In this document: piece after piece, positions 7,573-15,856 of the stretch
Layout: each line of letters opens with the position of its first letter
Position numbering within the stretch: the stretch's first letter is position 1
Assembly (NCBI GenBank): GCA_948505485.1
Contig: CAOPQH010000001.1
Location: forward strand, 1 to 33,218
Direction of reading: 5' to 3'
DNA from: an uncultured Clostridia bacterium
GTDB taxonomy: Bacteria > Bacillota > Clostridia > TANB77 > CAG-508
DNA length: 33,218 bases
Translations under genes and position numbers: made by a program
Notes under the pieces: model-generated
What the model was told of the DNA's origin: nothing
What the model saw: only the letters and a program-made list of their open reading frames with translations
Database searches by the model: none

Positions 7573-8034
7573 TTATTTATTTGTAGATCCAAATCCTCCT
7601 AATCTTTCTCCTCCTGCAATATCTTCATCTGTAATTAAATATTTTTGGAATACAGCTTGTCCTATGGCTTCACCTTTTTTTATTTCTATATCTTCTTCTT
7701 TTATATTGTAAAATGCAAACATAAAATGACCATCATTGTCTGGATTTCCATAGTAATCTTTATCTACTACACCTACACTGTTAGCCATTATTAGCCCTTT
7801 TTTCTTTGGATTAGAGCTTCTATTATATAAGAGCATTACCTCATCATCTTGCATATATGCTTTTAACCCTGTTTTTACAAGAGTAGGGTTCATTCCTTTT
7901 TTAAAACTTGGAATTACTACATCTTCTGCTGCTTCTATATCATAACCTGCTGAATATTTAGTTTTTCTTATTGGTAAATTTATTGCTTTGTTTTCAAATC
8001 CTTTTGCAATTTCAAATCCACGTGTTTTTTCCAT
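7573..8034 (-). CDS. dut: dUTP diphosphatase (dUTPase)
   Basis: This 153-residue protein hydrolyses dUTP to dUMP and pyrophosphate, keeping uracil out of DNA and feeding dTMP synthesis. The trimeric dUTPase motifs are visible: motif 1 AGYDIEAAED (29-38), motif 2 NRSSNPKKKG (71-80), motif 3 NSVGVVDKDYYGNPDN (85-100) with the catalytic-water aspartate, and the glycine-rich C-terminal motif 5 RLGGFGSTNK that closes over the substrate. The RSSNPKKKGL and YYGN variants are of the clostridial type. ATG is preceded by GAAAGGAAG. It stands alone, with no close partner on either side. Confidence 0.9.
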   Translation of the reverse strand: MEKTRGFEIAKGFENKAINLPIRKTKYSAGYDIEAAEDVVIPSFKKGMNPTLVKTGLKAYMQDDEVMLLYNRSSNPKKKGLIMANSVGVVDKDYYGNPDNDGHFMFAFYNIKEEDIEIKKGEAIGQAVFQKYLITDEDIAGGERLGGFGSTNK

Positions 8035-8203
8035 TTTTATACTTCCTTTCCTTGTTTTATTTCAATTTATTTTTTCATATAAATGTGTAAAAGTCAAGTA
8101 ATTTCTATTCAGTAATCTTATTTTGAATTTCTAATATTATATAATTATTCAATTGGAATATTTTTCTACCTATTGTTAATACTATTTACGGGAGGTTGAT
8201 TTT

Positions 8204-8737
8204 ATGGAATTGAAAGGCTCAAAAACAGAGGCTAATTTAATGGCTGCATTTGCTGGAGAATCTCAAGCAAGATGCAAATACACATATTATGCTAGTGTTG
8301 CTAAAAAAGAAGGATATGAACAAATTGCTGCTATTTTTCAAGAAACAGCTGACAATGAAAATCAGCATGCTAAAATACATTATAAATTTCTAGATGGCAT
8401 TGGTGATACAAAATTAAATTTAGCAGATGCTGTCGCTGGTGAAAATTACGAATGGACTGACATGTATGCCACTTTTGCCATAGAAGCAGAAGAAGAAGGA
8501 TTTAAAGAAATTGCTAATAAATTTAAATTAATTGCAGATGTAGAAAAAAAACATGAAGAAAGATTTAGAAAATTGCTAGAAAACTTAGAAAATGGACAAG
8601 TCTTTAAAAAAGATAATGTTGTTATTTGGAAGTGTAGAAATTGTGGACATATTCATGTAGCTGTAAATGCTCCTGCAGTATGTCCTGTATGTGACCATGT
8701 TCAATCATTTTTTGAAATTAATTCTGAAAATTATTAA
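8204..8737 (+). CDS. rbr: Rubrerythrin
   Basis: This 177-residue protein is a non-haem iron peroxidase of anaerobes that reduces hydrogen peroxide in the cytoplasm. The N-terminal ferritin-like four-helix domain shows the di-iron ligands: E in FAGESQARCKYTYYA, E and H in ETADNENQHAKIHY, E in FAIEAEEEGF, and E/H in DVEKKHEERF. The C-terminal rubredoxin-like domain holds Fe(Cys)4 through CRNCGHIHV and CPVCDH. The start is ATG with GGGAGG upstream. It is monocistronic. The upstream ATTATATAAT palindrome is too weak a match to a PerR box to claim regulation. Confidence 0.95.
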   Translation: MELKGSKTEANLMAAFAGESQARCKYTYYASVAKKEGYEQIAAIFQETADNENQHAKIHYKFLDGIGDTKLNLADAVAGENYEWTDMYATFAIEAEEEGFKEIANKFKLIADVEKKHEERFRKLLENLENGQVFKKDNVVIWKCRNCGHIHVAVNAPAVCPVCDHVQSFFEINSENY

Positions 8738-8760
8738 AAGGTAGTTCATAACTACCTTTT
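8736..8760. terminator. Shared two-way terminator between rbr and the hypothetical gene
   Basis: A perfect 11-bp stem, AAAAGGTAGTT (8736-8746) with AACTACCTTTT (8750-8760), has the 3-base loop CAT. It begins inside the rbr stop codon and ends inside the stop codon of the convergent gene, so one hairpin fills the whole gap and can serve both transcripts. Confidence 0.8.
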
Positions 8761-10165
8761 ATAATTTGTGTTCTGGATAACTTCCCATTCCATATTCATT
8801 ATTTGCTTCTTCTTCCATATCATCAATTATTTCTTCAGGAGATGCATCTTTATATTTATCTTTGCTACACTCTTTATTATATAATTCTATTGTCCTTTCT
8901 AATCTTTCACTTCCTCTAATGCCTAATTTATCCGCTAATTTTCCCCATGTTATATTTGAATTTGGTATATAATCATTTTCATCAATATGAATGTGTGAAT
9001 CATTATTTGGATCATTGTCTACTAATGTTACATCTAAGTTTGGATCTTCCTTGTCTTCATGTTTTTCTGCTCTTTCTAAAGTTTCTGTTGCTTCTCTAAC
9101 ACCTTGATTTCTTGATTTTAAATATTGCCTTGTATCATCATTTACTAAATTATCTCTATTTGTTTTTAATTCTGTACTTACATATTCTCCTTTTTGTGAT
9201 GACCATTGTGAATATTTAATTTCTCTACCTGATATTTCATCATATCCTACCTTTAAATATTCATTTCCATTTCCATTTACTATTTTATAACTTGAAGTGT
9301 TAGTTTCTCTATCTACACTACCATCAGTATTAACTGTTAAATCACTTCTACTAGAATTATTACCAGATGTAGTGTCAGGCTCTAATATATCTTCTCCTAT
9401 AGGTACTGCTTCTCCATTACTTCTTATTATTACAAAAGAATCCTTCATATTACTTGTATTATCTATATATTGTCCTAAAGAAGATGTATCTACTCTAGCT
9501 AATTTTTCTCCATCCGTAAGTTTTTCTCCATTTGGTAATTCAATATTATTTACTCCTAATTTATTACCTAATGTCTCTCCTTTTATATTTTCACTTAAAT
9601 TAGTTGTTTCTCTTATATTTAATGAAGCTGTTTGCTCTTTTGTTAGCATTTGATTTTTTTCTTGTTCTTGTTCTTGTTCTTCTTCATCTTCTTCTATTTC
9701 TTGTTCTAAATCTATTTCTTCTATATATGTAATCGCTTCTGCTGATACCCCTAATGCTTTTGCTATTTTTTCAATCCTCTCAACCTTTGATTCTATCTCT
9801 AATAACGAAATTCCTTCTTTTGCTTTTTCTGATATTTTTTCTAAATATGTTTGGTCTTTTTCAGAAAATTCTGTTGATGGTACTAATGTTCCTAATGCAC
9901 TATCTTCCCCAGCTACTAGTTGTAAATCTTCATTATAATACCTATAAGTAATTTTACCATTCTCATCTTCTATTGACAAATACACATCTCTTTCTTTTAA
10001 TATATTTTGACCGTCTATTTCTTCTATAAACTCAATTTTCCCTAAATATCTTATATCATTTACAACTGCACTTATCGTTTGCCCATCATTCATTTTTTTA
10101 TTTAATTCTTGCTGTCTTAATTCTTTTAATTTCATCATATTTTCTAATATTTGTTTGTTGTACAT
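8759..10165 (-). CDS. Hypothetical acidic protein
   Basis: This is a 468-residue protein of no family I recognise. It has no signal peptide or membrane segment. The N-terminal ~90 residues look like a small beta-containing domain after a Lys/Glu-rich helix. A very acidic Glu/Gln tract (IEEDEEEQEQEQEK, ~155-170) separates this from a polar, Asn/Ser/Thr-rich middle. The C-terminal ~70 residues (WGKLADKLGIRGSERLERTI, then DASPEEIIDDMEEEAN) look helical. It is the last gene of the pth-rng-rimO run, 12 bases after rimO, with its own AGGAGGG site. Position suggests co-expression with translation and RNA genes but gives no function. Confidence 0.75.
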   Translation of the reverse strand: MYNKQILENMMKLKELRQQELNKKMNDGQTISAVVNDIRYLGKIEFIEEIDGQNILKERDVYLSIEDENGKITYRYYNEDLQLVAGEDSALGTLVPSTEFSEKDQTYLEKISEKAKEGISLLEIESKVERIEKIAKALGVSAEAITYIEEIDLEQEIEEDEEEQEQEQEKNQMLTKEQTASLNIRETTNLSENIKGETLGNKLGVNNIELPNGEKLTDGEKLARVDTSSLGQYIDNTSNMKDSFVIIRSNGEAVPIGEDILEPDTTSGNNSSRSDLTVNTDGSVDRETNTSSYKIVNGNGNEYLKVGYDEISGREIKYSQWSSQKGEYVSTELKTNRDNLVNDDTRQYLKSRNQGVREATETLERAEKHEDKEDPNLDVTLVDNDPNNDSHIHIDENDYIPNSNITWGKLADKLGIRGSERLERTIELYNKECSKDKYKDASPEEIIDDMEEEANNEYGMGSYPEHKL

Positions 10166-10177
10166 TTTTTTACCCTC

Positions 10178-11545
10178 CTAACAAATTTCTGCAATTACAT
10201 CATAATTATTTATATTTATTATTTTGCATTTTACAATGTTGCTGAGTATATTTTTTTCTTTTAACTCATCTGTGTTTTTTATATAAACAAGCCCGTCCAT
10301 ATCTGGAACATCTTGTTTTGTTCTTCCTATAAAATATTTCTTATCAAAAGTCATATTTTCAATTAACACATCTGTTTTAGCACTAATTCGCTTTTCTAAA
10401 TTTTCTTTAGAAATTACTTGTTGCTTTTTCATTATTTTATTATATCTAGATTTTTTAGTCATATGATGAATTTGCTCTGTCATTTTCGCAGCTGGCGTTC
10501 CTTCTTCTTTTGAGTACATAAATACTCCTAACTTGTCAAATTTTGCTTCTGAAACAAATTTATATAATTTATCAAAATCCTCTTGAGTTTCTCCTGGAAA
10601 TCCCACAATCAAGCTTGTTCTTAGTACGACATCTGGTATTTTTGTTCTAATGTTTTTTATTAATTCTTTTATATTTTTTTCTGATGTCTTTCTATTCATT
10701 CTTCTTAAAATTTTATTTGATATATGTTGAATTGGTATATCAAAATAATTTGATATCTTCTTATTATTTTTAACTGTTTCTATTAACTCTTCTGTAATAC
10801 CTTCTGGATATGAATATAAAAATCTTATCCATTCAATATTTTTAATTTCACTTAATTTTTGCAATAATTCTGCCAACCTAGATTTACCATATAAATCAAT
10901 ACCATATTTAGTAGTATCTTGAGCTATAACTATTAATTCTTTTATTCCTTTATTTGCTAAATCTTTTGCTTCTGAAATTATATCTTCAAATTTTCTACTT
11001 ATAAACTTTCCTCTAATATATGGTATCGCACAATATGTACAGTTGTTGCTACATCCTTCTCCTATTTTTAAATAAGCATAATTATTTCCTGTTGTTACAA
11101 CTTTTTGTAAATAATCATTTTGATTAAACATAGGAAACTGTTGTAATTCAGACACTTTTGTTATTGACTTTTTATTAGATTTTTCTACTTTATCTAATTT
11201 TATTAAATCTTCTATTTTGTTCCATAAATTGTCATATTCATCTACTTTTATAAATAAATCTACTTCAGGAAGACTTTTTATTAAATCATTATAATATCTT
11301 TGTACTAAGCATCCTATAACTATTAAATATTTACATCTACCTTTTTTGTATTCTGCCATTTCTAATATAGTATTAATAGCTTCTTCTTTAGCCTCATCTA
11401 TAAATCCACATGTGTTTATAATTATAATATCAGCCTCTGAAGGATTATTTGTTATATTAAATTTTCTTTTTTTGAAATGCCCTATTACAATTTCTGTATC
11501 TATTAAATTTTTACTACATCCCAATGATACAAATCCTACATTCAT
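10178..11545 (-). CDS. rimO: Ribosomal protein S12 methylthiotransferase RimO
   Basis: This 455-residue radical-SAM enzyme adds a methylthio group to an aspartate of ribosomal protein S12. The N-terminal UPF0004 domain carries three cluster cysteines (GCSKN at C10, NTCGF, and GCLVQR). The radical-SAM cluster motif is GEGCSNNCTYCAIP, in the CxxxCxxC form. A C-terminal TRAM domain (~385-450) would contact the substrate. GCSKNLIDTE and the IPYIRGKFISR stretch fit RimO rather than MiaB. The start ATG has AAAGGAG. It sits 11 bases after rng and 12 before the hypothetical gene, in the same direction. Confidence 0.93.
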   Translation of the reverse strand: MNVGFVSLGCSKNLIDTEIVIGHFKKRKFNITNNPSEADIIIINTCGFIDEAKEEAINTILEMAEYKKGRCKYLIVIGCLVQRYYNDLIKSLPEVDLFIKVDEYDNLWNKIEDLIKLDKVEKSNKKSITKVSELQQFPMFNQNDYLQKVVTTGNNYAYLKIGEGCSNNCTYCAIPYIRGKFISRKFEDIISEAKDLANKGIKELIVIAQDTTKYGIDLYGKSRLAELLQKLSEIKNIEWIRFLYSYPEGITEELIETVKNNKKISNYFDIPIQHISNKILRRMNRKTSEKNIKELIKNIRTKIPDVVLRTSLIVGFPGETQEDFDKLYKFVSEAKFDKLGVFMYSKEEGTPAAKMTEQIHHMTKKSRYNKIMKKQQVISKENLEKRISAKTDVLIENMTFDKKYFIGRTKQDVPDMDGLVYIKNTDELKEKNILSNIVKCKIININNYDVIAEIC

Positions 11546-11556
11546 TATTTTCTCCT

Positions 11557-12744
11557 TTAATTTTGGTGACTACATATATGTTTTCTTGTTAATTCCATTA
11601 AATCTAATTTTGTAAATCCTTCTATTTGAGTTTTTGCTCTGTCCTTTTTCAAATTATCTTCTAATAGTTTTTCTATTTTCTCTTTGTCTTGCTCTTTTTT
11701 CATATCTATATAATCTATAATTATTATTCCACCAATATCCCTTAATCTCAACTGTTTTGCAATTTCTATTGTAGCTTCTCGATTAACTTTAAAAATTGTA
11801 TCTTCTAAATTCTTATTACCTGTATACTTTCCTGTATTTACATCAATAGCTGTTAGTGCCTCTGTTTTATCTATTGTAATAAAACCTCCACAATTTAACC
11901 AAACTTTTCTGTTTTCTATTTTTTCTATTTGTCTAGATAAATCATAAAATTCTATTAAATCTTTATCTTGTTTTATTTCTAATTCTATTTTTTGAAAATC
12001 TTCATTTTGATTTAATATACTTTTTATTATCTTTTCATCTTCTTTTTTATTTACTACTATTGTCTCTAAATTTTTATCAATCATATCAATTATTATTTTC
12101 TCTATTATATCTTCGCTTTTATATATTAATTTAGGTTTATTAGAATTGTAATCTTTATATGATGCATTAATGTCTTCCCATTTTTTTTCTATTACTTTTA
12201 TATCTTTTAAAATTTCATCTTCATTTTTTCCTTTTGCAGAAGTTCTAATTACTGCACCATTTCCCTTTGAAATACTTTTCTTTACTATTTCTAAAAGTCT
12301 TTCTCTTTCTTTTTTATCTTCTATTTTTTGTGAAATAGTTATTATATTAGTATTTGGCATTAATACTATATATCTACTTGGCAAACTAATATGTGTAGAA
12401 ACTCTTGCTCCTTTTTTATCATTACTGTCTTTTTTAACTTGAACTAATAGTTTGTCATTTTGTTTAATTATTTTTCTTATATCTTCTTTTATTTCTAATT
12501 TTTCATTCTTTTCATCCACTTTAGGCAAAATATCTTTTAGATGTATAAAACTATTTTTCTCTGTTCCAATATCTATAAAAGCTGATTGCATTCCACTTAA
12601 AATATCTTTTACTGTTCCTATATATATATTACCTTCATTTCTGTTAGTCTCTTGTGTTTCTTCATATCTTTCTAATAATTTTCCATTTTCTACTAACGCA
12701 ATTGTTTTTTTCTCTTTGTCCCTGTTAATAATTAATTCTAGCAT
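11557..12744 (-). CDS. rng: Ribonuclease E/G family protein lacking the zinc-link
   Basis: This 395-residue RNase G-type endoribonuclease should act on single-stranded rRNA and mRNA. Visible parts are an S1-like domain (GNIYIGTVKDILSGMQSAFI, then DIG), the 5'-sensor region (GARVSTHISLPSRYIVLMP), and the DNase I-like catalytic aspartates in TAIDVNTGKYTG and IIIIDYIDMKKE. The protein stops at LMELTRKHICSHQN. Family members usually continue through a CPxCxGxG zinc-link and a small dimer domain, so this one is about 80-100 residues short. It has its own strong site (AAGAAGGG) and sits between pth and rimO. The end is a clean stop followed at once by the rimO binding site, so the short form looks natural. 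Confidence 0.87.
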   Translation of the reverse strand: MLELIINRDKEKKTIALVENGKLLERYEETQETNRNEGNIYIGTVKDILSGMQSAFIDIGTEKNSFIHLKDILPKVDEKNEKLEIKEDIRKIIKQNDKLLVQVKKDSNDKKGARVSTHISLPSRYIVLMPNTNIITISQKIEDKKERERLLEIVKKSISKGNGAVIRTSAKGKNEDEILKDIKVIEKKWEDINASYKDYNSNKPKLIYKSEDIIEKIIIDMIDKNLETIVVNKKEDEKIIKSILNQNEDFQKIELEIKQDKDLIEFYDLSRQIEKIENRKVWLNCGGFITIDKTEALTAIDVNTGKYTGNKNLEDTIFKVNREATIEIAKQLRLRDIGGIIIIDYIDMKKEQDKEKIEKLLEDNLKKDRAKTQIEGFTKLDLMELTRKHICSHQN

Positions 12745-12758
12745 TTTGTTTTCCCTTC

Positions 12759-13319
12759 TTATACATTAATCTTATTCATTGCATTATCAATTCCACTTTT
12801 CAAAATTTCTAATACCGCATCTTTTGCAACAGTTGTAGCTTTATCTAATATCTCTTTGTCTTCATCTACAATATGTCCTAATACATAATTAATTAAATCG
12901 CCTTTATGTTCTGGCATGCCTATTCCCACTCTTACTCTTGGAAATTCAGTTGTATTAAGATTTTTTACTACCGACTTCATTCCATTGTGTGTACCTGGTC
13001 CACCTTTTTTTCTTATTTTAACAACACCAGGCTCTAAATCTATATCATCATGTATTATAATTGTTTTATTTATATCAATTTTATAAAAATCAACAAACTC
13101 TCTTATACAATCTCCACTAAGATTCATAAACGTTTGTGGTTTTACTAAAATTACCTTTTCATTATTTATTATTCCTTTTCCATACAAACCATTGAATTTC
13201 TTTTTGTTTACTTCTATATTACATTCATTTGAAATTTTATTAATAGTATCAAACCCCATATTATGCCTTGTGTTACTATAATCACTTTCGGGATTTCCTA
13301 ATCCTATTATTAAATACAT
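12759..13319 (-). CDS. pth: Peptidyl-tRNA hydrolase
   Basis: This 186-residue protein recycles tRNA by cleaving the ester bond of peptidyl-tRNAs that drop off ribosomes. It has the Pth landmarks: IGLGNPESDYSNTRHNMGF (catalytic His in TRHNMG), KPQTFMNLSG, HDDIDLEPG with the catalytic-site Asp, and GTHNGMKS. The frame extends upstream to 13343, but I chose the ATG at 13319. It has AAAGGGTG at proper spacing, and the family begins M-x-LIIGLGNP. It is the first gene of the leftward pth-rng-rimO operon, with a promoter just upstream. Confidence 0.93.
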   Translation of the reverse strand: MYLIIGLGNPESDYSNTRHNMGFDTINKISNECNIEVNKKKFNGLYGKGIINNEKVILVKPQTFMNLSGDCIREFVDFYKIDINKTIIIHDDIDLEPGVVKIRKKGGPGTHNGMKSVVKNLNTTEFPRVRVGIGMPEHKGDLINYVLGHIVDEDKEILDKATTVAKDAVLEILKSGIDNAMNKINV

Positions 13320-13349
13320 TTTTATCACCCTTTTAAAAAACATGTATAT

Positions 13350-13378
13350 ATTTTACCTTATTTTGCACCATTTTTCAA
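13350..13378 (-). promoter_or_regulatory. Promoter of the pth-rng-rimO operon
   Basis: On the minus strand TTGAAA (13373-13378), 17 bases, then TAAAAT (13350-13355), placed about 30 bases before the pth start. Confidence 0.6.
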
Positions 13379-13395
13379 GTGTATGCATAAAAAAC

Positions 13396-13446
13396 CAGAA
13401 TCAAGATTTTGTACGCAGTGCAAACTGCTACAAAATCTAACTTCTG
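13396..13446. repeat. Imperfect inverted repeat between spoVG and pth
   Basis: AGATTTTGTA plus CGCAGT (13404-13419) pairs with ACTGC plus TACAAAATCT (13424-13438), with a single bulged G and a 4-base loop. After a short mismatch, CAGAA (13396-13400) pairs with TTCTG (13442-13446). There is no U-tract on either side, so it is not an obvious terminator. It may be a small palindromic repeat or a structured RNA piece. Confidence 0.5.
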
Positions 13447-13463
13447 CCATAATTATCTTCTAC

Positions 13464-13492
13464 GGAAAGTTATCATACCATGATAACTTTCC
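13464..13492. repeat. 12-bp perfect hairpin between spoVG and pth
   Basis: GGAAAGTTATCA (13464-13475) and TGATAACTTTCC (13481-13492) form a perfect stem with a 5-base loop. It lies beyond the spoVG terminator on the minus strand. It could be a second terminator-like or protein-binding palindrome, but it lacks a good U-run. Confidence 0.5.
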
Positions 13493-13500
13493 TAGAATAT

Positions 13501-13523
13501 AAAAAAACACACCTTATGGTGTG
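13501..13523 (-). terminator. spoVG terminator
   Basis: On the minus strand CACACC-ATAA-GGTGTG (13508-13523) is followed by seven T (13501-13507). This is a textbook intrinsic terminator, starting 7 bases after the spoVG stop. Confidence 0.9.
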
Positions 13524-13530
13524 TGATTTA

Positions 13531-13803
13531 TTATTCTGCTGATTCCTCTGTTTCTGGAGCTTCATAAGCTTCTAATATAGCTGTTTGAATTTTCTCTCTA
13601 GTTTCAGCATTGATTGGATGAGCTATATCTTTAAATTCTCCGTTTGGAGTTTTTCTACTAGGCATAGCTATAAATAATCCATTTTGACTTTCGATAACTT
13701 TGATATCGTGAATTACGAATTCATTATCGAATGTTACAGAAGCAACAGCTTTCATTCTGTTCTCTGAATTTACTTTTCTTAAACGTACATCTGTTATTTG
13801 CAT
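13531..13803 (-). CDS. spoVG: Septation / RNA-binding regulator SpoVG
   Basis: This 90-residue SpoVG protein binds nucleic acid and influences septation, sporulation and other traits in Firmicutes. The conserved core is clear: MQITDVRLRKV, NRMKAVASVTFDNEFVIHDI, NGLFIAMPSRKTPNGEF, DIAHPIN and TREKIQ. The frame could open at a GTG at 13812, but that lies 2 bases from GGAAGG. The ATG at 13803 is better spaced and matches the family start. The C-terminal tail is short and acidic. Upstream, the minus strand has AAAGGAGGG and GAAGAAT, loosely like a sigma-H promoter, but the spacing is a few bases long. Confidence 0.93.
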   Translation of the reverse strand: MQITDVRLRKVNSENRMKAVASVTFDNEFVIHDIKVIESQNGLFIAMPSRKTPNGEFKDIAHPINAETREKIQTAILEAYEAPETEESAE

Positions 13804-13989
13804 TTTGTGCACCGCCTTCCAATTGTTTATAATATTTTGTACATATTAGTTTAATCTTATGTACAATTATAATATTCTTCACAAAAAAACTTTTTCCCTC
13901 CTTTTTTTACAAAAATTTTTTAAAATATTTTTGTAACACTATTTTTTTTAAAAAATATATTATAAAAGAACATTTTATTATTAAAACTA

Positions 13990-14074
13990 TAGAGTAGTCA
14001 CGCGTGGTGATAGCACTTTTCGTTCGAGCCTGCGAAAACGAAAACGTCCTATCACCAGGTAGCTTGACGGTTAC
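13990..14074. repeat. Structured repeat, hairpin module (copy A)
   Basis: A copy of the 80-90-base hairpin module, here lying in the divergent spoVG-murC gap and not inside either gene. Pairing arms: outer GTAGTC (13994-13999) with GGTTAC (14069-14074), middle GTGATAG (14007-14013) with CTATCAC (14049-14055), inner TTTTCGTT (14017-14024) with AACGAAAA (14037-14044). The palindrome CACGCGTG precedes the middle arm, and CAGGTAGCTTGACGG closes the 3' side. The stems change in step with copies C and D. Just upstream, 13907-13936 is an A/T palindrome (TTACAAAAAT...ATTTTTGTAA). Confidence 0.75.
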
Positions 14075-14090
14075 AAAATATTATAACCTA

Positions 14091-14140
14091 AAATATAGCA
14101 AAGCCGCTGGAGCTCGGGCGATTACTAATCGCCTCTACAC
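14091..14140. repeat. REP-like short palindrome module (copy A)
   Basis: GGCGATT-ACT-AATCGCC (14117-14133) sits in the shared context AGCAAAGCCG...GAGCTCGG...CTACAC. Palindromes of the kind GGGCGA...TCGCCCCTACA are abundant in clostridial intergenic DNA. In this copy the palindrome follows the hairpin module; in the other three it precedes it. Confidence 0.7.
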
Positions 14141-14225
14141 TGCAATGATGCTATTTTGATATGATATTCTAGTAAAGTATATCTCTAAATAGTTACAAAC
14201 TTATATAATTATTTTTTAAAAAATA

Positions 14226-14254
14226 TTGAAATTTACATTATATAAGTATATAAT
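14226..14254 (+). promoter_or_regulatory. murC promoter
   Basis: TTGAAA (14226-14231), a 17-base spacer, then perfect TATAAT (14249-14254), about 30 bases before the murC start. Confidence 0.7.
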
Positions 14255-14286
14255 CTTACTGTTAAAACATAAAAGGAGTGTCTTTA

Positions 14287-15666
14287 ATGCCAAATATAGA
14301 AAAAATAAACAAATATAAAAATATACATATGATTGGAATCGGTGGAGTCAGTATGAGTGGAATTGCAGAAATTTTACACCATTGGGGATTTCATGTAACA
14401 GGATCAGATTGGTGCAAATCAGAAATTACTGATCTATTAGAAACAAGAGGAATAAAAGTAACTATAGGAAGCAATATAGAAGATTTGTCTAAATCTGACT
14501 TAGTTGTATATACAGCAGCAATACAATTTGACGATCCAGAATTACAAAAAGCTAAAAGATTAGGTATTCCAACTATAGAAAGAGCTGATTTCTTAGGAGA
14601 ACTAACAAGATGTTTCGAAGACACAATTGCAATATCAGGAACTCATGGAAAAACCACTACAACATCAATGATTTCTTTATGCTTTATTAAAGCATTAAAA
14701 GACCCAACAATTCAAGTTGGTGCAATATTAAACAAAATAAATGGAAATTACAAAATAGGAAATAGTGAACATTTTATAATAGAAGCCTGTGAATATGTTG
14801 AAAGCTTTTTAAAATTTAGTCCAAAAGCTGAAATAATTTTAAATATAGACAATGACCACTTAGATTACTTCAAAAACTTTGAAAACATAAAAAATGCTTT
14901 TATTAAATATGTAAAAATATTACCTAAAGATGGTATACTTGTTGTAAACGCTGATGACAACAACTGTTTAGACCTACATGAATATACAAAAGCAAAATTT
15001 ATAACATATGGAATTGAAAATGCAAATGCAGACTATATTGCTAAAAATATTAAATTCGATAATGACGGATTTTCAGAATTTGATGTCTATTCAAAAAATG
15101 AATTCTATGGAAAAATAAAATTATCAGTACCTGGAAAGCATAACATTTTAAACTCATTAGCTTGTATTGCTTTATGTACAGAATATGGAATTAAGTATGA
15201 AGATATAGCTAAAGCATTAAAAGATTTTACAGGTGCGCATAGAAGATTTGAATATAAAGGAAAAATCAATGGAGCCAGTATATATGACGATTATGGTCAT
15301 CATCCTACAGAAATATTAGCTACTGTAAATTCTTTAAAAAACAAAAAATACAATAAATCTTGGGTAGTTTTTCAACCCCACACTTACAGTAGAACTAAAA
15401 AACTATTAGATGATTTTGCAAATGCTCTTATAAACTTTGATAATATTATTTTGCTAGACATATATGCAGCAAGAGAAAAAAATACCTATGACATATCATC
15501 ACAAGACTTAGTAGAAAAAATCAATAATTTAGGCAAAAATGCAAAATACATTCCAAACTTTGATGAATGTGTATCTTACTTAAAAGAAAAAGTACAAGAA
15601 AATGATATAGTAATGACATTAGGAGCTGGAACAGTTACAGAAATTGGTCCCATGTTGTTACAATAA
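14287..15666 (+). CDS. murC: UDP-N-acetylmuramate--L-alanine ligase
   Basis: This 459-residue Mur ligase adds L-alanine to UDP-MurNAc using ATP, in the cytoplasmic stage of peptidoglycan synthesis. The N-terminal Rossmann-like domain has HMIGIGGVSMSGIAEIL. The ATP-binding loop is AISGTHGKTTTTSM, and the central domain contains LNIDNDHLDYF. The C-terminal domain has GAHRRFEYKG, YDDYGHHPTEI and PHTYSRTK, all typical MurC signatures. The frame could open at GTG 14278, but AAGGAG overlaps that codon; the ATG at 14287 is properly spaced. It is transcribed alone from its own promoter, divergent from spoVG. Confidence 0.95.
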   Translation: MPNIEKINKYKNIHMIGIGGVSMSGIAEILHHWGFHVTGSDWCKSEITDLLETRGIKVTIGSNIEDLSKSDLVVYTAAIQFDDPELQKAKRLGIPTIERADFLGELTRCFEDTIAISGTHGKTTTTSMISLCFIKALKDPTIQVGAILNKINGNYKIGNSEHFIIEACEYVESFLKFSPKAEIILNIDNDHLDYFKNFENIKNAFIKYVKILPKDGILVVNADDNNCLDLHEYTKAKFITYGIENANADYIAKNIKFDNDGFSEFDVYSKNEFYGKIKLSVPGKHNILNSLACIALCTEYGIKYEDIAKALKDFTGAHRRFEYKGKINGASIYDDYGHHPTEILATVNSLKNKKYNKSWVVFQPHTYSRTKKLLDDFANALINFDNIILLDIYAAREKNTYDISSQDLVEKINNLGKNAKYIPNFDECVSYLKEKVQENDIVMTLGAGTVTEIGPMLLQ

Positions 15667-15681
15667 AGTGTTTCGTAATTA

Positions 15682-15835
15682 AAATATAGTAAAGCCGTTG
15701 CAGCTCGGGCGATTGCTAATCGTCCCTACATTTCTCTACTATTCTAATTTATTGTTATGTTTTGTTGAAAATATATATTTATAACTGTAGAGTAGTCACG
15801 CGTGGCTACTCTATAATATTGAAAAACGCTATTGA
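15682..15835. repeat. Structured repeat, rearranged copy B
   Basis: The palindrome module comes first (GGGCGATT-GCT-AATCGTCC, 15707-15725), then a linker nearly identical to copy C. After that comes a shortened hairpin module, TAGAGTAG (15788-15795) with CTACTCTA (15806-15813) around TCACGCGTGG. The long variable stem is missing. However, GAAAAACGCTATTGA (15821-15835) just beyond is the exact reverse complement of a piece of copy C, so the interior appears to have been inverted or scrambled. It fills the gap between convergent murC and the ATPase gene; no simple terminator is seen here. Confidence 0.7.
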
Positions 15836-15856
15836 TACGTATGAATACTTATAATA

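Noticed and set aside
8100..8203. PerR-box-like palindrome before rubrerythrin
   Set aside because: Only ATTATATAAT is palindromic; the match to the 15-base PerR consensus is poor in a region that is almost all A and T.
13813..13900. Sigma-H promoter for spoVG
   Set aside because: AAAGGAGGG and GAAGAAT are present but the spacing is a few bases too long, so I mention it only in the gene entry.
13990..14074. Hammerhead ribozyme, integron attC site or CRISPR repeat as identity of the hairpin module
   Set aside because: No CUGAUGA/GAAA core, no RYYYAAC/GTTRRRY ends, and the copies are kilobases apart with no spacers.
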